DNA of 64,000 nucleotides from Lysobacter sp036697405 (GCF_036697405.1 NZ_JBAHWA010000003.1:62001-126000), one strand, 5' to 3'. Positions 17,199 through 25,306 are shown, numbered from the stretch's first letter. Program-made: numbers and translations. The notes: a model not told the origin generated them from the sequence alone.

Positions 17199-18980
17199 TC
17201 AGCGCAGTTCGACCGCCTCGACGGCGAAGGCGAACGGGCCCGGCGCGCTCGCCGCCAGGGAGATGCCGCGCAGGCGGCTCAAGTCGACGTTGGCCAGGCT
17301 CGCCAGCGGCACCTTGACCTCGCGCCAGTCGCTGCCGGTCTCTACCCGGAGCATGCCCGGACGGCCGTTCATGTCGGGGCCGGAGAACACCAGCAGGGTC
17401 AGCGGCCTGCCGTCGCCGCGCACCCGCAGGACCAGCTCGCGCACGCCGCCGGCGTCGGTCGCGGCCATCGGCTCGCCGCCCGGGAACAGGATCAGGCCGC
17501 CCCAGGGAGACGCCGCACCGGCCGCGACTTCGCCGGCTACCTGCAGCGCCGGGCCGCCGTCGCGGCCCCGGCCGACGGCCAGCTTGGACTGCGAACGGCC
17601 GCCGATGATCTGGTCGGTGGTGGCGGCCCAGTTCGGCGCCGGCTGGTCGCCGCGCAGCAGTTCGACCGCGCCCACGCCGACTCGCGGCGTTGGTTTGTCG
17701 GCGACGCGGGCGATGCTGTAACCGTTCTTCCACACCGTGCGGATCGCGCGCGTGGCGGCGATGTCGGTGGCGGGATCGCCGTCGACCAGGACCAGATCGG
17801 CGCGCAGGCCGGGGGCGATGCGGCCGCGGTCGCTCAGCCCGAAGCGCTGCGCGGGCGCCGAGGTCGCGGCGCGCAGCGCTTCCAGCGGGCTCAGGCCGGC
17901 CCGCACCAGCAGCGCCATCTCGGCGTGCTGGCTGGCGCCGTGGGTGGTGCCCGGATTGCCGGCGTCGGTGCCGGCCAGCACGGTCACGCCGGCCGCATGC
18001 AGGCGACGCACGTTCTCCAGCGCGTTGCGCAGGTGATGGTCGATGTTCTTGGTCAGCGGGAAGGTCTGCCCCAGCGTGTCCTTCTGCGCCGGCTGCAGCA
18101 TCGGCGCGATGCGCGGATCGGCGGCCAGCTTGGCGCCCTCGCCGGCGCGCGACAGGGTCGCCATCACGCTCAGCGTCGGGGTCACGAAGGCGTCGCGGCG
18201 CTTGATCTCGGCGACCAGGGCCTGGTCGGCGACGCGGTCGCTGTAGACGTGGATCAGGCCGTCGGCGCCGGCGTCGATCACCTTGCGGGCGTCGCCGGCC
18301 TGGGCCACGTGCACGATCGCCAGCTTCTTCTGCCGGTGCGCGGCCGCGATCGCCGCCTGCATGGATGCGTCCGACAGGGTCGGAGTGCGCGCACGGCCGA
18401 CATAGGCGGCGCCGTTGTCGACCACCAGCTTGATGTAGTCCGAGCCCTCGCCGATGCGCTCGCGCACGAAGGCGTCGGCCTGGGCGGGATCGTCCAGGGT
18501 CGGGATCGCCATGCCGTATTCGGTGCCGTGGCCGCCCTTGGCGGTGACCAGGGTGCCGGCCGACCACAGATCGGCGCGGTCGGTGCGCGCGTGGCCCTCG
18601 CGTTCCTTGCGCGCTTCGGGGATCAGGCGGTGATCGGTGAACATGTCCAGCTCGGTGGTGACGCCGAAACGCAGGGCGTCGCGGCGGGCCTCGCCGAAGC
18701 TGTGGGTGTGGGCGTCGATCAGGCCCGGCAGCAAGGTGCCGCCGCCGCCCTCGACCACCGGCACGCCGGCCGGGATCGCGAGCTGGGGCCCGATCGCGGC
18801 GATCAGGCCGTCGCGCACCAGCACCGTGGTGGCCGGCAGCATGCGCTGGCCGTCGAACACGCGCACGTCGCGGATGGCGACGTCGCCGCCGCCGTCGCCG
18901 ACCGGGTCGGCCGCGACCGCGGCGCCGCTCAGTACCGCCAACGCCAGCACGCCCAACCAGGTGGCCTGGGGAATCTTCAT
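17199..18980 (-). CDS. Secreted amidohydrolase with C-terminal CIA30-like domain
   Basis: 593 residues. The signal peptide (WLGVLALAVLSGAAVA) predicts export. Residues about 35-430 are an imidazolonepropionase-like amidohydrolase: LLPGLIDAHTHSFG (metal-binding HxH near residue 90), KLAIVHVAQAGDARKVIDAG, VTVLAGTDAGNPGT, and RGRIAPGLRADLVLVDGDPA. From about residue 448 a second domain begins (NWAATTDQIIGGRSQSKL) and runs to the end with LVLRVRGDGRPLTLLVFSGPD, a pattern of the CIA30 galactose-binding-like fold. Substrate is unknown. It lies upstream of, and in the same direction as, the DesK/DesR pair with a 135-bp gap. Confidence 0.88.
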   Translation of the reverse strand: MKIPQATWLGVLALAVLSGAAVAADPVGDGGGDVAIRDVRVFDGQRMLPATTVLVRDGLIAAIGPQLAIPAGVPVVEGGGGTLLPGLIDAHTHSFGEARRDALRFGVTTELDMFTDHRLIPEARKEREGHARTDRADLWSAGTLVTAKGGHGTEYGMAIPTLDDPAQADAFVRERIGEGSDYIKLVVDNGAAYVGRARTPTLSDASMQAAIAAAHRQKKLAIVHVAQAGDARKVIDAGADGLIHVYSDRVADQALVAEIKRRDAFVTPTLSVMATLSRAGEGAKLAADPRIAPMLQPAQKDTLGQTFPLTKNIDHHLRNALENVRRLHAAGVTVLAGTDAGNPGTTHGASQHAEMALLVRAGLSPLEALRAATSAPAQRFGLSDRGRIAPGLRADLVLVDGDPATDIAATRAIRTVWKNGYSIARVADKPTPRVGVGAVELLRGDQPAPNWAATTDQIIGGRSQSKLAVGRGRDGGPALQVAGEVAAGAASPWGGLILFPGGEPMAATDAGGVRELVLRVRGDGRPLTLLVFSGPDMNGRPGMLRVETGSDWREVKVPLASLANVDLSRLRGISLAASAPGPFAFAVEAVELR

Positions 18981-19077
18981 CGTGGAACTCCATGGGGACC
19001 GGCGCGGCCGGCTTCGGGTGACGCCACTGTCGCGATCTTGCCGCGGCCGCGGCAGTGGGCGCCGTCACCGGGCCCGC

Positions 19078-19091
19078 ATGACAGCTGTCAT
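19078..19091. promoter_or_regulatory. Perfect palindrome, candidate operator
   Basis: ATGACAGCTGTCAT is a perfect 14-bp palindrome 98 bases upstream of the amidohydrolase ATG. Two-fold symmetric sites of this size are typical of NarL/DesR-type regulators, and such a regulator is encoded three genes away. The link is inference. Confidence 0.45.
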
Positions 19092-19203
19092 CCGCGCCGG
19101 CCCGGTGGGGGTTATCGCCGTGCCCCGGACGTGGTAGACTCACACAAGCTATTGAATTGAAACGAAAAACAACCGCGAGGCCGGCCGCAAGCAGGCCGCC
19201 GCG

Positions 19204-19374
19204 ATGGGCTTCGTTTCGGACATGCGCGTTTCGACCTGCATGAAGGGCGGCGCTTGGCGACCCGGACCCTATCCGGGGCGCTGCAACTGCGAGCGCCCGG
19301 CCACGGAGGCCGGGCCTGTTCTTCATCCCACGATGCTTCGGCCGGACTGCCGACGACCATTGGAGATCCCGTGA
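19204..19374 (+). CDS. Possible 56-residue leader peptide
   Basis: A frame starting MGFVSDMRVSTCMKGGAW and ending TGA at 19372-19374, the last base of which is the A of the aminotransferase ATG (TGATG overlap). Such an arrangement permits translational coupling. The frame spans the hairpin at 19295-19315. Composition is Pro/Arg/Cys-rich and resembles no family recognised, and no strong ribosome-binding site is visible, so it may be chance. Confidence 0.3.
   Translation: MGFVSDMRVSTCMKGGAWRPGPYPGRCNCERPATEAGPVLHPTMLRPDCRRPLEIP
19295..19315 (+). terminator. Terminator-like hairpin in the leader (possible attenuator)
   Basis: GCCCGGCC-ACGGA-GGCCGGGC is a perfect 8-bp stem, followed by CTGTTCTT. 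It lies 58 bases upstream of the aminotransferase ATG and downstream of the AT-rich promoter-like stretch, so it could end a short RNA or attenuate the gene. Confidence 0.45.
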
Positions 19375-20870
19375 TGACCCTGCTCAGCCCTCTCGCGCCG
19401 CTGCGTGCCCATGCCGGCGCGCGCCGCACCACCGGCCTGGACGACGCCACCGTGGCGCGCTTCGCCGCCAGCCACCCCGAATTGGTCGAGGCCATCGAAG
19501 CCGCCGCGGTGGAGTACGCCGCCGTGCGCGCCGACATCGCCGATCTGCTCGATCTGGACGAAGACGCGCAGATCCGCGCCGTCCAGGGCGGTTACGTGAA
19601 TTTCTACACCGACGATGGCGTCAATCCCTACATCGCCCTGGTCGCGCGCGGCCCCTGGGTGATCACCCTCAAGGGCGCGGTGCTGCACGACTCCGGCGGC
19701 TACGGCATGCTCGGCTTCGGCCATACCCCGGGCGCGGTGATCGCGGCCATGGCCAAGCCGCAGGCGATGGCCAACATCATGACCCCGTCGCTGTCGCAGC
19801 TGCGTTTCGAGCGCGCCCTGCGCGGCGCGATCGGCATGATGCGCGGCGGCTGCCCCTACGCCCGCTTCCTGTGCCTGAACTCCGGCTCGGAATCGGTGTC
19901 GCTGGCGGCGCGCATCGCCGACGTCAACACCAAGCTGATGACCGACCCCGGCGCCAAGTACGCCGGCCGCGCGGTCAAGCGCGTGGTGGTCAAGGGCAGC
20001 TTCCACGGCCGCACCGAACGTCCGGCGCTGTACTCGGATTCCTCGCGCAAGGCCTATGTGCAGTACCTGGCCAGCTTCCGCAACGAGGACTCGGTGATCA
20101 CGGTCGAGCCCTACGACATCGAGGCGCTCAACAAGGTCTTCGCCGACGCCGACGCCAATGGCTGGTTCGTCGAGGCGATGTTCCTGGAGCCGGTGATGGG
20201 CGAAGGCGACCCGGGCCGCGGCGTGCCGCCGGCGTTCTACGCCGCCGCGCGCGAGCTCACCCGCAGCCACGGCTCGCTGCTGCTGATCGACTCGATCCAG
20301 GCCGGCCTGCGCGCGCACGGCGTGCTGTCGATCGTCGACTACCCAGGCTTCGAAGGCCTGGACGCGCCCGACATGGAAACCTATTCCAAGGCCCTCAACG
20401 CCGGCCAGTACCCGCTGTCGGTGCTCGCGGTCGGCGAACGCGCGGCCTCGCTCTACCGCAAGGGCTTGTACGGCAACACCATGACCACCAACCCGCGCGC
20501 GCTGGACGTGGCGGTGTCGGTGCTGTCGCAGGTGACCCCGGAACTGCGCGAGAACATCCGCGCGCGCGGCGCCGAGGCGCTGCAGAAGCTGGAGCAGCTC
20601 AAGACCGAGCTCGGCGGCCTGATCACCAAGGTCCAGGGCACCGGCCTGCTGTTCTCCTGCGAACTGGCGCCGCAGTTCAAGTGCTTCGGCGCGGGTTCGA
20701 CCGAGGAATGGCTGCGCGAGCGCGGCATCGGCGTGATCCACGGCGGCGTCAATTCGCTGCGCTTCACTCCCAACTTCACCATCACCAGCGCCGAGATCGA
20801 TCTGCTGGTGTCGATGGTCGGTCGCGCGCTCAAGGAAGGTCCGCGCGCGCAGCAGGCCGCGGCCGCCTGA
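19374..20870 (+). CDS. Class III PLP-dependent aminotransferase
   Basis: 498 residues from the ATG at 19374, with GGAGA 9 bases upstream. Fold type I, class III. Seen: LHDSGGYGMLGFGHTP, NSGSESVSLAARIAD (phosphate-binding loop), VVVKGSFHGRTERPALYSD, and the PLP lysine K339 in METYSKALNAGQYPLSVL. The usual LLIDEVQ(T/S)G segment reads LLLIDSIQAGLR, keeping the Asp that contacts the pyridine nitrogen but replacing Glu with Ser, so the enzyme is off the standard ornithine/GABA branch. Substrate unknown. It has a long leader and is followed by a 20-bp inverted repeat and two small frames. Confidence 0.9.
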   Translation: MTLLSPLAPLRAHAGARRTTGLDDATVARFAASHPELVEAIEAAAVEYAAVRADIADLLDLDEDAQIRAVQGGYVNFYTDDGVNPYIALVARGPWVITLKGAVLHDSGGYGMLGFGHTPGAVIAAMAKPQAMANIMTPSLSQLRFERALRGAIGMMRGGCPYARFLCLNSGSESVSLAARIADVNTKLMTDPGAKYAGRAVKRVVVKGSFHGRTERPALYSDSSRKAYVQYLASFRNEDSVITVEPYDIEALNKVFADADANGWFVEAMFLEPVMGEGDPGRGVPPAFYAAARELTRSHGSLLLIDSIQAGLRAHGVLSIVDYPGFEGLDAPDMETYSKALNAGQYPLSVLAVGERAASLYRKGLYGNTMTTNPRALDVAVSVLSQVTPELRENIRARGAEALQKLEQLKTELGGLITKVQGTGLLFSCELAPQFKCFGAGSTEEWLRERGIGVIHGGVNSLRFTPNFTITSAEIDLLVSMVGRALKEGPRAQQAAAA

Positions 20871-20881
20871 CAAGGAAAAGG

Positions 20882-20956
20882 AGTGAGCGTGGAGGAGTGA
20901 GGAGCGAGCGAAAGCCGCTATCCGATTCACTCACCGCTCACTCCTCCGCGCTCACT
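20882..20956. repeat. Long inverted repeat after the aminotransferase
   Basis: AGTGAGCGTGGAGGAGTGAG (20882-20901) and CTCACTCCTCCGCGCTCACT (20937-20956) pair over 20 bases with one mismatch around a 35-base loop. There is no T-run, so it is a stable hairpin rather than a classical terminator. Confidence 0.85.
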
Positions 20957-20978
20957 TCTGCTCCAAAGGGGTCACGGA

Positions 20979-21110
20979 ATGATTCGTTTATCGAACAAGG
21001 ACCGCGGCGCCGACATCGGCCAGTTCCGCGGCGAACAACGGCGGCCCCTGGTGCGCGCGGCCATCGGCGGCAGCGACGGCGTCGAAATCCGGCGCCTGCG
21101 CACGGCCTGA
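20979..21110 (+). CDS. Possible 43-residue peptide
   Basis: A short frame MIRLSNKDRGADIGQFRGEQ ending at TGA 21108-21110. AAAGGGG lies 8 bases before the ATG, a better ribosome-binding site than most in this region, and the codons of the first third are not strongly GC-biased. Hydrophilic, Arg-rich, no membrane segment, no cysteines. Family not recognised. It follows the 20-bp hairpin downstream of the aminotransferase. Confidence 0.4.
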   Translation: MIRLSNKDRGADIGQFRGEQRRPLVRAAIGGSDGVEIRRLRTA

Positions 21111-21168
21111 GGCCGAAGCGCGTGCCGGCCGCGGCGACGCGGACCGGCTTGCGCGGGCCCATCCGCTG

Positions 21169-21477
21169 ATGTCCCTCGACCTGATCCAAGCCCGGCACGA
21201 GCGCGAGATCCACCTCTCGCGCAAGTCGTTCGCCCTCGACCAGCGGTTCCATGCGCAATTGCTGGCGCGCGCGCAGCCGCACGAGGAGTACCCGCTGCTG
21301 CACCGGTTGCGCTACCACGCCGACACCGCGTTTACGCGCGGCGAATTGCCGCTGCTGCATGCGGAATTGGAGCGGATAACGGCCCAGTTCACCGAGCGCA
21401 CGCAGATTCGCGCGGTTTCGCGCTTCGTCGAGCAGGCCATCGCCGACGGCGACAACCTCTACGCCAGCGCCGACTGA
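21169..21477 (+). CDS. Hypothetical small soluble protein
   Basis: 102 residues starting MSLDLIQARHEREIHLSRKS. It is Arg/Glu/His-rich, predicted mostly helical (ELPLLHAELERITAQFTERT) with no signal or membrane segment. The balanced composition argues for a real protein, but no family was recognised. It lies between the aminotransferase and upp on the same strand, 58 bases after the 43-codon frame. Confidence 0.55.
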   Translation: MSLDLIQARHEREIHLSRKSFALDQRFHAQLLARAQPHEEYPLLHRLRYHADTAFTRGELPLLHAELERITAQFTERTQIRAVSRFVEQAIADGDNLYASAD

Positions 21478-21705
21478 ACTTGCGCCCCGGTTTGCCCCGC
21501 ATGGCCAGGTTCCCAGCGATAACGAGAGCCGGGATTCGCTTTGCGCTTCCCCGCCCGCAGAACAGAGTCCATCCGTCGCGCCGACGTCCGCGTCTTCGAA
21601 GCAGCGGCGGCCAGCGCCCGCGACGGCCCGAGCCGCGCTTGCGTCCATCCCCATAACCAATCAATCCTTTGCGGCAAGGATCGCCCGCCCCACCCGAGGC
21701 CGCTC

Positions 21706-22341
21706 ATGAAAATCGTCGAAGTCCGTCACCCGCTGGTCCAGCACAAGCTCGGGCTGATGCGTCGCGCAGGCAACAGCACCAAGGAGTTCCGCGAGCTCGC
21801 CTCCGAGGTCGCGACCCTGCTCACCTACGAGGCCACCGCCGATCTGGAAACCGAGGAAGCGGTGATCGAAGGCTGGGCCGGGCCGGTCAGCATCCGCCGC
21901 ATCAAGGGCGCCAAGGTCACCCTGGTGCCCATCCTGCGCGCCGGCCTGGGCATGCTCACCGGCGTGCTGGAGCTGATCCCCTCGGCCAAGGTCGGCGTGG
22001 TCGGCCTGCAGCGCGACGAGCGCACCCTGCAGCCGGCCGGCTACTACGAGAAGCTCACCGGCCGCATGGACGAACGCACCGCGCTCATCCTCGACCCGAT
22101 GCTGGCCACCGGCGGCACCCTGATCGCGACCGTGGACATGCTCAAGGCCGCGGGCTGCCGCCGCATCAAGGGCCTGTTCCTGGTCGCCGCGCCGGAAGGC
22201 CTGCGCGCGCTGGAAGCCAAGCACCCCGACGTCGAGGTCTATACCGCGTCGGTGGACCAGCGACTCAACGAAGTCGGCTACATCCTGCCCGGCCTGGGCG
22301 ACGCCGGCGACAAGATCTTCGGGACCAAGCACGACGGCTGA
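21706..22341 (+). CDS. upp: Uracil phosphoribosyltransferase
   Basis: 211 residues starting MKIVEVRHPLVQHKLGLMR. It converts uracil and PRPP to UMP in pyrimidine salvage. Seen: VTLVPILRAGLGM, the flexible loop DERTLQPAGYYEKL, the PRPP loop LILDPMLATGGTLIATVDML, and the uracil-binding C-terminus VDQRLNEVGYILPGLGDAGD. Length is normal. Starts further upstream in the same frame encode Arg/Ala-rich sequence not found in the family. A 228-bp gap separates it from the preceding small gene. Confidence 0.97.
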   Translation: MKIVEVRHPLVQHKLGLMRRAGNSTKEFRELASEVATLLTYEATADLETEEAVIEGWAGPVSIRRIKGAKVTLVPILRAGLGMLTGVLELIPSAKVGVVGLQRDERTLQPAGYYEKLTGRMDERTALILDPMLATGGTLIATVDMLKAAGCRRIKGLFLVAAPEGLRALEAKHPDVEVYTASVDQRLNEVGYILPGLGDAGDKIFGTKHDG

Positions 22342-22365
22342 GCCCCGCGATCCCTACGCGGATCG

Positions 22366-22749
22366 CTAGGCGGCGCTTCCCAGATGCACCAGCGCCGCCA
22401 CCGCCAGCAGGCCGATCCAGCCGGGATGCCTGCCGCGGGTGCCGATCAGCACCAGCATCGAACCAGCCAAGCACGCGAACAGCATAGCCTTGACGATGAC
22501 CGGATCCGGCGCCGTATCGCCCTGCGCAATCGACAGCAGCAGGTAGGCGAAGCCGAAACCGAACGCGCTCGCCAGATGCCAGGTCGCCCACAGGATTCCG
22601 ATATGGCGCACCTGCAGCGGAGGCGCCGGCTCTTTCGGCACCAGCCCGGCCTTGCGCAGCCTCCTGAAGATCAGCACTTCGCCGAACACGGAGTGCACCA
22701 GCCCCACCAGGATCAGGGCTATCGCGGCGGCAAGAAAATAGGCGTGCAC
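22366..22749 (-). CDS. Small integral membrane protein
   Basis: 127 residues if started at GTG 22749 (HAYFLAAAIALILVGLVHSV). About four hydrophobic helices: residues 5-25, a middle one around ILWATWHLASAFGFGFAYLL, then AMLFACLAGSMLVLIG and WIGLLAVAALVHLG. No family was recognised with certainty. The frame remains open upstream, but that part is antisense-like Arg/Ala sequence overlapping the TMEM43-like gene. It follows that gene in the same direction and is probably co-transcribed with it. Confidence 0.6.
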   Translation of the reverse strand: MHAYFLAAAIALILVGLVHSVFGEVLIFRRLRKAGLVPKEPAPPLQVRHIGILWATWHLASAFGFGFAYLLLSIAQGDTAPDPVIVKAMLFACLAGSMLVLIGTRGRHPGWIGLLAVAALVHLGSAA

Positions 22750-22796
22750 GCGTTTCTCGTCGGTGGTGGCGGAACCGGCATCGCGGGCGCGACGCC

Positions 22797-23567
22797 CTAC
22801 TCCGACGTCGCCTTGGCTTTCGCGCGCCGCCGTCTGCGCGCCACCAGCGCGATCGCGATCACCAGCGCCGCGCCGCCGAACCATGGCCACAAGCGATGCG
22901 CGCCCTCCGCTTCGGGCGCGGCCACGGGCGCCGGCACCGGCGCGGCGTTCAAGGCCGCCGCCGCGGTCGCCGCCGACATCCGCCAGCGGCCGTCGACCAG
23001 TTCCACCTTGCCTTCCAGCGGCGGCAGCTGCAGTTCGCGCCAGCTCACGCGCAGATCGCCGATCTGCGGATCCAGCGGATTCTCGGCGCTGCCCAGGCCG
23101 TCGCCCTCGGGCTGGAAGGTCGCCGCCAGATTGGCCGGCAGGCGCGAGAAATTGGGCCGGAACACCCTCCACTCGCCCAGCGCATGCAGCACGCCCGAGT
23201 CGATCGGCCGCCCGTCCAGGCTGGCCGATTCCGACCACCAGCGCCGGTTCTCCAGCGGCAGCGTGGGCGGGTTCTGGTGTCCGGGCGCATAGCCCTGCGA
23301 ATCGATCGGAGCCGCGTTCCAGACCCGCTCGTAGCCGGTGGGCGTGGCCCGCCACTGATACATCTCGACCCGCCGGTCCAACCCGAACCGGCGGCTGCTC
23401 ACGCCGAACTCGCGGTCGCGCAAGATGCCCGCGGTAGTCGGCTCGCCGACCGGCTCGGCCGTGCTGGCGGTTGTCGCCTTGCCGCCCGGCGGCGCGGGCG
23501 CCTGCGCCGCGGCCGCGGCGACGAACAGCGCGATCGGCAGCAGCAGCGCCGCCCGCGCCGATCTCAT
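22797..23567 (-). CDS. TMEM43-like secreted/membrane protein
   Basis: 256 residues starting MRSARAALLLPIALFVAAAA, a clear signal peptide. Residues about 55-200 contain RRVEMYQWRATPTGYERVWN, APIDSQGYAPGHQNPPTLPL and SGVLHALGEWRVF, which match the repeated pattern of TMEM43/LUMA proteins (PF07787). A C-terminal membrane helix (LWPWFGGAALVIAIALVARR) ends in a basic tail. Full-length TMEM43 proteins have more membrane helices, so this is a compact version exposed to the periplasm. Function of bacterial members is unknown. Its ATG overlaps the metallo-beta-lactamase stop (ATGA). Confidence 0.72.
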   Translation of the reverse strand: MRSARAALLLPIALFVAAAAAQAPAPPGGKATTASTAEPVGEPTTAGILRDREFGVSSRRFGLDRRVEMYQWRATPTGYERVWNAAPIDSQGYAPGHQNPPTLPLENRRWWSESASLDGRPIDSGVLHALGEWRVFRPNFSRLPANLAATFQPEGDGLGSAENPLDPQIGDLRVSWRELQLPPLEGKVELVDGRWRMSAATAAAALNAAPVPAPVAAPEAEGAHRLWPWFGGAALVIAIALVARRRRRAKAKATSE

Positions 23568-24454
23568 GCAGCCAGGGCCCGCGCGTGCAGGGCCGGCACT
23601 TCGTGCGCGGTGCCGAACTTGCCCTTGTCGTCGCGCACCACCTGGGCCAAGGCGCAGCCCGGGTCGTGGGTGAAGAACAGATGCACATTGCGTTCGAGCT
23701 TGTCGGCGAGGAAGGCCTTCTTCTCGTCGATCAGCAATTCGGCATTGCGGTCGTAGCCCATGGTGATGGGCACGTGCACCCAGGGCCGGCCGGGAATCAG
23801 ATCGGCGCAGAACACCACGCCGCCGTGCGGACGGCCGGCCACGATCTCGGGACCGACGATCTCGGCCAGCATCAAGCCCGGCGTGTGGCCGTCGCTGTAG
23901 TGGAAGCGCACGCTGTGGCCCAGCGTCCGCGAATATTCGCCGTCGACCAGCTCCAGACGGCCGGTGGCCTCGAGCAGTTCCGGCAATTCCGGGATGAAGC
24001 TGGCGCGATCGCGCGCATGCGGCTGGCGCGCGCGCTCGTAATGCGCGCGCCCGACCAGGTAGCTCGCGTTCGGGAACAGCAAGCTCGGCGCCTGGCCCTC
24101 GGCCCAGGGCGCGAGCAGGCCGCCGGCATGATCGAAGTGCAGATGCGACAGCACCACCACGTCGATGTCCTGCGGCGCGAAACCCGCCTCGGCCAGCGAT
24201 TCCAACAGCACATGGCGCTCCTCGACCACCCCGTAGCGTTCGCGCAGCTTGGGCTCGAAGAAGGCGCCGATGCCGGCCTCGAACAGCACCGTCTTGCCGG
24301 CCAGCGGACTGGCGAGCAAGGCGCGGCAGGCCAGGTCGATGCGATTGTGTTCGTCCGGCGGCGACCACTTCGCCCACATCGCGCGCGGCGCGTTGCCGAA
24401 CATGGCGCCGCCGTCGAGTTTCTGGCTATTGCCCAATACGGACCAAAGTTTCAT
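23564..24454 (-). CDS. Metallo-beta-lactamase-fold hydrolase
   Basis: 296 residues from ATG 24454 (MKLWSVLGNSQKLDGGAMFG); an in-frame ATG three codons upstream is possible. The zinc motif HLHFDH is at residues 104-109, with later metal ligands likely in SDGHTPGLM and FCADLIPGRP and a late His in LFFTHDPG. The N-terminal LDGGAMFGNAPRAMW is typical of a subgroup often annotated as lactonase or quorum-quenching-like hydrolases, but substrate cannot be assigned. It is cytoplasmic (no signal). It is translationally coupled to the TMEM43-like gene. Confidence 0.88.
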   Translation of the reverse strand: MKLWSVLGNSQKLDGGAMFGNAPRAMWAKWSPPDEHNRIDLACRALLASPLAGKTVLFEAGIGAFFEPKLRERYGVVEERHVLLESLAEAGFAPQDIDVVVLSHLHFDHAGGLLAPWAEGQAPSLLFPNASYLVGRAHYERARQPHARDRASFIPELPELLEATGRLELVDGEYSRTLGHSVRFHYSDGHTPGLMLAEIVGPEIVAGRPHGGVVFCADLIPGRPWVHVPITMGYDRNAELLIDEKKAFLADKLERNVHLFFTHDPGCALAQVVRDDKGKFGTAHEVPALHARALAA

Positions 24455-24625
24455 CGCGGCCATCCGGAGGATCAGCGGGAACAGTGCGGGCGCCGGCATG
24501 CGCCCGCATACGCGGACATCCACGCACCACCGGCATAGGGTAACTCCGCGAGCGTTAGCGCCGCGATAGCGCGAGCGGGTGCAGACGGCCCTGAGCGCGA
24601 CCAGGCGGCTCCGCGCGCGCCCGGC

Positions 24626-25204
24626 TCAATCCTGCGGGGTGGCCACGGTCGAGAAATGGAATACGAACTCGCCGGCCTTGCCGCCCTCGGCGGCGACCCG
24701 GATCGGCGCCAGGCTGGCGTCGGCGCGCAGTTTGGCGCTGCCGCGCGCGACTGTGCTGCTGATCAGGCCCGAGGCATGGCCGGTGATCTTGATGGTCATC
24801 TCCTGGCCCGGCACCAGCACCACCCGCGCGATCGAGGGGTCGCTGGCGCGCGGGCGCGCGATGGCGTCGGCGCCGGTGTCGACGTAATCGCGCGCGGCCA
24901 GCGAGAACAGTTCCTCGCCGCCGCCTTCGATCTCGAACGACCAGGAAGTGCTGCCGTTGGTGCCGTCGTCGATCACCTCGATCTGCTTGAGGGTCAGCAG
25001 CACCGCGGTCTTGCGCGGCGCTTGCGGCGCGGACACCGGCGCCACCGTCGGCTTGGCCGGGACGGTGGCCGGCGCGGGCGCGGGCGCGTTGAGCCAATCG
25101 CGCACGTTGTTGACCAGGGTGCTCAACCCGACCAGAAACGCGAGCACCGCGACCGATATCGCCGGCACGCGGGCGTACCAGGGCTTGTCCTGTTGATCCG
25201 TCAC
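24626..25204 (-). CDS. Hypothetical membrane-anchored protein
   Basis: 192 residues from GTG 25204 (TDQQDKPWYARVPAISVAVL); a TTG 15 codons upstream is an alternative. One N-terminal membrane helix (VPAISVAVLAFLVGLSTLVN), a Pro/Ala linker (residues 40-65), then a beta-rich domain of about 120 residues (LTLKQIEVIDDGTNGSTSWS, VVLVPGQEMTIKITGHA) facing the periplasm. The domain resembles a PLAT/C2-like beta sandwich only loosely, and no family is claimed. A 171-bp gap separates it from the metallo-beta-lactamase gene downstream. Confidence 0.7.
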   Translation of the reverse strand: MTDQQDKPWYARVPAISVAVLAFLVGLSTLVNNVRDWLNAPAPAPATVPAKPTVAPVSAPQAPRKTAVLLTLKQIEVIDDGTNGSTSWSFEIEGGGEELFSLAARDYVDTGADAIARPRASDPSIARVVLVPGQEMTIKITGHASGLISSTVARGSAKLRADASLAPIRVAAEGGKAGEFVFHFSTVATPQD

Positions 25205-25306
25205 TGTCCGCCCGCCCCTGTCCGTCGCGCCGTTGTGTCGAAGGCGCAATCTACTGCACCGCGCGCGCCGGCTCTAGCGCCGCGCGCGCGACTATCGCAA
25301 CCGGGT

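Larger units (their letters stand above)
18981..19373. promoter_or_regulatory. Divergent control region with long aminotransferase leader
   Basis: A 393-bp gap between the amidohydrolase (minus) and the aminotransferase (plus). It holds a 14-bp palindrome at 19078, an AT-richer stretch (TTGAATTGAAACGAAAAAC) near 19150 likely tied to promoter activity, a 56-codon leader frame (19204-19374) and a terminator-like hairpin (19295-19315). The aminotransferase message probably has a leader of about 200 bases, suggesting control after initiation. Confidence 0.5.

Noticed and set aside
16074..19160. A 1028-residue plus-strand frame over the histidine kinase and amidohydrolase
   Set aside because: Shadow of two well-supported minus-strand genes; no motifs of its own.
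19130..19320. Known structured RNA (6S, SRP RNA, RNase P) before the aminotransferase
   Set aside because: The conserved core sequences of these RNAs were not found; only a generic leader hairpin can be supported.
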